This document shows, one piece after another, positions 16,914-20,257 of a stretch of 20,257 bases of DNA. Every line of letters starts with the position of its first letter. Within the stretch, counting starts at the first letter, position 1. The stretch comes from Ophiothrix spiculata (lineage: Eukaryota > Echinodermata > Ophiuroidea > Amphilepidida > Ophiotrichidae). Location of the stretch: the NCBI GenBank assembly GCA_000969725.1, contig JXSR01S042225.1; one strand, 5' to 3'. The notes under the pieces are model-generated. The model worked only from the letters and a program-made list of their open reading frames with translations. It ran no database searches and had not been told where the DNA came from. The position numbers and the translations under genes are program-made.

Positions 16914-17735
16914 GTTTCTACCACTACGTATGAATCTCCACTTTTATAAGTTCTCCAGTGTTTGAATTTTGGTTTGAATACCTCTTACTGTGTTTTTTCG
17001 AGGAAAATATTACCATCAGCGATATGGATGTGCGATGGGCAGTTTTTGTAGCCCGTTGTCAGCGGATGCTTACATGGAATATTTTGAAAATCATTGCACT
17101 GACATCTGCACCTCACTCGCCTCGTGTTTGGTTAAGGTACGTTGACGATACCTTTGTCGTTATTAACACCACATTTATCGACGAATTTACCACGCACATC
17201 AACAACATAGATCCGAACATTAAATTCACCAGTGAAGGTGAGGAAAATGGTCAAATTCCATTTCTTGACACTTTAGTTTGTAGATTGGATGACGGCTCAC
17301 TGAAAGTCAAAGTTTACCGTAAACCAACACATACGGAACAATATCTGAATTTTACTTCTCTGCATCCACTTGAACACAAACTTAGTGTGGTGCGTACATT
17401 GTTGTATAGGGCGGAATCTATTGTTACTGACCCGGATGATAAGGAAGTTGAAATCAACCATGTGGTGAAAGCTGCTCTAAAAAATGCGGTTATTCCGATT
17501 GGACCTTTTTCAGTGGACAACAGAAGGCTAACAAAAATAAACAGCCTGATTCAGATTCCACTTCGGATATCAAATCCTTTGTCACTCTGCCTTATATTGA
17601 AGGACTTTCAGAACGACTTCGGAAAGCGTATAGAACCGCGATTGTTCATACTAACTTTAAGCCAACAAACACACTTAGGAGGGCGCTTGTTGCCCCCAAG
17701 GACAAGACAGAACTCACAAAACAGTCCGGTGTTGT
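16914..17735 (+). pseudogene. PLE unit C, reverse-transcriptase 3' portion (broken)
   Basis: The unit start at 16,914 joins after about 40 nt to mid-palm sequence (CVFRGKYYHQRYGCAMG, from about 16,992), so the N terminus and motif A are deleted. Then follow CSPLSADAYMEYFE, a frameshift near 17,090, RYVDD (17,135-17,149), IPFLDTL, YRKPTHTEQYL, a second frameshift near 17,485, and VTLPYIEGLSERLRKAY. Without motif A it cannot be an active polymerase. The deleted layout suggests internal truncation by incomplete or switched reverse transcription. Confidence 0.9.
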
Positions 17736-18053
17736 TCATGAACTATCATGCCTGGACTGTGATGCAGTTTATATTGGCGAGTCTGCCAGAAAGTTCGACA
17801 AACGTCTGACTGAACACAAATCGTCGGCAGGCAGCTCTAAATCCGCTGTCAGGGAAAATGTGGTAAGGAGGAAAGGCCACAAAATTGACTTTGAACACGT
17901 GAAAGTACTGGATAAGGATCCCAAGGAGTATTCCCGGAGGATCCTGGAAGTCATACATATTAGGACCAAAAACCCTAAACTGAATCGAGACAAAGGTCTC
18001 TCTATTTAGACCCTATTTGGGATAAACTGCTTCAGCCCAAGGGGGGCGGAACA
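17736..18053 (+). pseudogene. PLE unit C, GIY-YIG endonuclease
   Basis: Nearly intact. A CLDCD Cys pair before VYIGESARKFDKRLTEHKSS, then RRILEVIHIRTK and KLNRD, give the GIY-YIG fold with the YIG, Arg, His, Glu and Asn positions present. The frame reaches TAG at 18,007-18,009. A one-base shift there restores LDPIWDKLLQPKGGGT and a stop at 18,051-18,053, as in unit B, so the C terminus is probably frameshifted. It is out of frame with the upstream RT part as currently read through 17,485. Confidence 0.9.
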
Positions 18054-18061
18054 TAATCTTG

Positions 18062-18089
18062 TGACGTCATAAAAACATCTATGACGTCA
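18062..18089 (+). promoter_or_regulatory. paired TGACGTCA sites in the PLE 3' end
   Basis: Two CRE-type palindromes, 20 nt apart, also present at 13,214/13,234, in the inverted fragment (13,120/13,140) and partly at 16,769. The constant spacing across copies suggests a conserved element module, perhaps a promoter or enhancer for the next unit. Binding by CREB/ATF factors is inferred from the site only. Confidence 0.45.
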
Positions 18090-18133
18090 TACAGCAGTGT
18101 TTCAAGTCACAATCAAGAAAGACATCACAGTCA

Positions 18134-18187
18134 TACCAACTGCTGATGACGCTAGTTGATCTAGCGAAAACGTTCCAGGTGAGCGAT
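18134..18187 (+). ncRNA. type I hammerhead ribozyme motif 3 (right PLE end)
   Basis: Core CTGATGA (18,143-18,149), an extra C, stem II GCTAG/CTAGC (18,151-18,155 and 18,161-18,165) with loop TTGAT, GAAA (18,166-18,169), stem III AACGTT, then H17 = C (18,175). Predicted cleavage is between 18,175 and 18,176. It is nearly identical to motif 1. The differences fall in loop II and at H17, where either base is allowed. Confidence 0.87.
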
Positions 18188-18281
18188 AAATTCGTGTAGT
18201 GTTGAAGTTAAATTCAATTTCCACGGCATTTTAATGTTTACGTTTTAGTTTTTTTTTTGTCAAGATCTCAACGCTGCCTTG

Positions 18282-18361
18282 ATAGCTCAGCGGTAGATCC
18301 CTCGCTTCGTAATGCATGACTAATCCCTGCCATAATCCATGGTTCGATTCCCGCAAATTCA
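18282..18361 (+). repeat. tRNA-like sequence (pseudo-tRNA or SINE head)
   Basis: GCCTTGATAGCTCAGCGGTA gives an A box (TAGCTCAGCGGT) and GGTTCGATTCC (about 18,341-18,351) a perfect B box. An anticodon-like loop TTCGTAA would suggest Thr(CGT), but the anticodon stem is mismatched, extra bases lie before the T arm, and the acceptor stem does not close. It looks like a decayed tRNA-derived element sitting just after the PLE cluster. Confidence 0.5.
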
Positions 18362-18455
18362 GTGGAAACTATTTATCTTTTCATGATTAAAAATAGTTAG
18401 GATTTACATTTTCCTGAGCAGATGGATTCCCTTTACTGAAAAATATGAAATCCAA

Positions 18456-18480
18456 GATGGCCGCCGTTACCATGGCAACG
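18456..18480 (+). promoter_or_regulatory. YY1-like site joined to a palindromic RFX X-box
   Basis: AAGATGGCCGCC is followed at once by GTTACCATGGCAAC (18,466-18,479). The latter fits the RFX X-box half sites GTTACC and GGCAAC with a 2-nt spacer. AAGATGG matches the core of YY1 sites. No gene start is visible within the window beside it, so its target, if any, lies beyond or it belongs to a repeat. Confidence 0.4.
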
Positions 18481-19144
18481 CGTATTTTGATCCGTCAATA
18501 AAGGTTTGATTTAGAATTAGTGATGTATATCCTACAACTATAAATTACTTTCAGGTTTCCAAGGCTATCTTTACTGATCTGATAATATTAACACTATTTG
18601 TTAAATACACCCAAAAGGGGTAATTCTACTGGATTCTATTGTTTTGGAATAGTGTAGGCCTATAACAATTATTAGACTTACCTTTTCAATGCAAAATGTA
18701 CACACTATATTATTAAGGGAAGTACAAACCAGTGTCACAGTAAATTTGGCCAACTGGCGGAAGTAATCTCTGACATTTTGTTTCAACATGTTCATTAAAT
18801 GAATAAGTTTTACCGATAAATAGTTGGCGCTATTCTTATAAATTTAACGCAATTGTTTTTCTGTTACGTATTTAATGCTTTATTGAGTTCACATTGTTCC
18901 CGAATTATTACGCCAATTGACATAATTTGTAGTATGGAATTTATGTACATGGTAGTAACAGCCTGTCGTGAGGTGGCGAGATTTGCTATTCTTTTAAAAG
19001 AATTTATACATTGAAATATTGAATCGACCGTGTACTTGATGTTTAACATGAATATTCATGAGTTTTAAACTATTTCTAAAAGTCATATAAAATCAAAAAT
19101 ATAGGCTAGATATGGGACCAATTTCATAAATCCGTAAGTTACTA
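18481..19144. other. no gene seen
   Basis: AT-rich DNA. The short minus-strand frames at 18,601-18,795 and 18,864-19,049 have no recognisable features. One TAGGCCTA lies at 18,655-18,662. Confidence 0.5.
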
Positions 19145-19148
19145 TTAA

Positions 19149-19735
19149 CCCTAGTTCTACGGAGCAATTTTCACATACATATTATACGGAGGGGGGGGGG
19201 GGGTTGCAACCCCCCCTCAATTTTCTATAGCGAGTATCCCAGACCCCGTATGTGGTACCAGTGGATAGGTATCAGTCCCCTCTTTCCATTGATACCAAAT
19301 TCAAGGTCATCCATAAATGGATGACGTCACTATGACGTCATAAATACCAAAATATTGAAAATCGGCATTTTCTGCGGAAAATATAGGCAAAAATCAAAAT
19401 TTTCTAAAATATCGTAGGAATATTCGATTTTCATGCGGTTTTTTGCTAAATATTGTAGAAAATGACTAGTTTTACCTACATACCAAGTTTGAAATGGATA
19501 TCTGCTATATAAATGACTAAAAAGTACATTTTAAAATCACGGAGTTACACCAACCCTCCCTAACCTCCGAACTTTGATTGGACACTGTACCCCCCCCCCC
19601 CGCTGAAGGTGGTAGGGTCGAAATGTTTTCACTAGAATAAGCGCAAAGGATGAACTTAAAGGTACACCAAGTTTTTAGCGACAGAAAAAATTTCGGTAGG
19701 GGGGTTGACCCCCCCCCCCCTCCGTAGAATAAGGG
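19149..19735 (+). mobile_element. piggyBac-like MITE with TTAA target duplication
   Basis: TTAA at 19,145-19,148 and 19,736-19,739 flank a 587-bp element. Its ends are CCCTAGTTCTACGGAG and the mirror CTCCGTAGAATAAGGG (14 of 16 bases pair). TTAA plus CCC...GGG ends is the piggyBac signature. Subterminal runs of G (about 19,187-19,203) and C (about 19,708-19,720) lie inside, giving GGGGTTGCAACCCC. No open frame, so it depends on a transposase elsewhere. It carries two TGACGTCA sites (19,322 and 19,333). Related to 8,966-9,549. Confidence 0.82.
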
Positions 19736-19739
19736 TTAA

Positions 19740-20215
19740 TATGACTTAGCATTAATTTCTAAGTGTATAGTAAAACACATTTAATAAAACCATTCTTTGA
19801 ACAATTCTTACTACCGTAGTTGCTTGCTAGAAGCAAGATAGAATTTTACAGAGATTGACCAATGATTAAATATCACAGTCTGATATCAGCGCCCGTAAAA
19901 TGTCGCATCGTTCATATTTTTTTTTTCATGTAAAATGGACAACAGAAATCACTAGGAACAGTGTGTACTGTGGTCCGATGCAAATGAGCTTATAATGAGC
20001 AATGTGTAAATGCTAAAGAGCACTAGCTCTGACATGGGTTCAATTTCAAAGCACGTGCTGACGTCAGATGTTGACCCGTCGTGACAAAAGGTACTTGTTA
20101 TCGAAATCTTTATGCCAAGTTACCTTAATACAAATCACAGGCAAGTATAAAGAGCCGATATTACACTCTTAGAAGGCCGGGATCAAATATACGAGTAGTT
20201 TTCGGGATCATTTTA
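19740..20215. other. no gene seen
   Basis: Contains an overlapping E-box/CRE composite at 20,051-20,067 (AGCACGTGCTGACGTCAG region). No coding or repeat structure is supported. Confidence 0.45.
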
Positions 20216-20257
20216 TTTTGATCCTTTAAGGATCACTTTTGATCCTTTAAGGATAAT
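20216..20257 (+). repeat. palindromic GATCCTTTAAGGATC repeats, cut by the window end
   Basis: The 15-bp palindrome GATCCTTTAAGGATC at 20,220-20,234 recurs 21 bp later (20,241-20,255, last base changed). Further GATC words lie just upstream (20,190 and 20,206). It could be the terminal region of another transposon continuing beyond the window. Confidence 0.6.

Larger units (their letters stand above)
13088..18222 (+). mobile_element. Penelope-like retroelement cluster (inverted end, three broken RT units, three hammerheads)
   Basis: The cluster has the arrangement known for Penelope-like elements. An inverted partial 3' end (13,088-13,200) is followed by a direct copy of the 3' end (left pseudo-LTR, 13,201-13,380), coding units A/B (13,384-16,800), a second 3' end with hammerhead, unit C (16,914-18,053) and the final 3' end. 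The unit start GTTTCTACCACTACGTATGA occurs at 13,384 and 16,914, each following a hammerhead tail. The family is set by the RT motifs plus a C-terminal GIY-YIG endonuclease. The outer two 3' ends (13,203-13,379 and 18,050-18,221) differ by about six substitutions and one 6-nt indel, while the middle one is highly diverged. Every copy is broken. Confidence 0.92.

Noticed and set aside
13384-18053. Functional LINE or LTR retrotransposon
   Set aside because: The RT is followed by a GIY-YIG endonuclease and unit ends carry hammerheads, which is Penelope-like. There is no APE endonuclease, integrase, gag or protease, and all frames are broken.
18282-18361. Functional tRNA-Thr gene
   Set aside because: A and B boxes are good, but the acceptor and anticodon stems do not pair and there are extra bases before the T arm.

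Overview
This 20.3 kb window looks like AT-rich nuclear DNA from an invertebrate animal. The intron-rich gene has GT-AG splice sites, there are Penelope-like retroelements, and MITEs and foldback repeats are dense. The type of Ig receptor, and the recurrent octamer TAGGCCTA, made me think of an echinoderm or another marine deuterostome. That placement is an inference and the sequence does not prove it.

Left half, minus strand (about 11,576 down to 1,912). One split gene encodes a single-pass immunoglobulin-superfamily receptor. I can place eight coding exons whose splice phases all agree: a proposed signal-peptide exon (11,494-11,563), four Ig-domain exons (8,257-8,643; 6,108-6,443; 5,025-5,381; 4,061-4,375), a transmembrane exon (3,597-3,731), a 19-nt microexon (2,667-2,685) and a tyrosine-rich tail exon (1,912-2,197). 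Together they give 1,905 nt, or 634 residues, with no internal stop. The tail has one ITIM-like motif and one ITAM-like pair, so the product looks like an adhesion or immune-type signalling receptor. Its exact family is not recognised.

The introns are full of mobile DNA. They hold a TA-flanked foldback MITE inserted inside an older inverted-repeat element (7,659-8,215), a 268-bp element with TGCGACCC ends (5,813-6,080) whose partner is cut by the window start, a piggyBac-like MITE (8,966-9,549), a possible 1.3 kb terminal-inverted-repeat element (about 9,995-11,312) and a foldback over GAT repeats (3,166-3,373). A second piggyBac-like MITE with intact TTAA flanks lies at 19,149-19,735.

Right half, plus strand (13,088-18,222). 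This is a cluster of Penelope-like element (PLE) copies: an inverted 3'-end fragment, a left pseudo-LTR, then three broken reverse-transcriptase segments (A, B, C), two of them followed by a GIY-YIG endonuclease. Each unit boundary (13,298, 16,825, 18,140) carries a type I hammerhead ribozyme motif whose stems differ in sequence but still pair. All copies are disabled by stops, frameshifts and deletions.

The most interesting items are the three co-varying hammerheads with a shared extra C in the core, the microexon that repairs the reading phase of the Ig receptor, and the recurrence of TGACGTCA in unrelated mobile elements.
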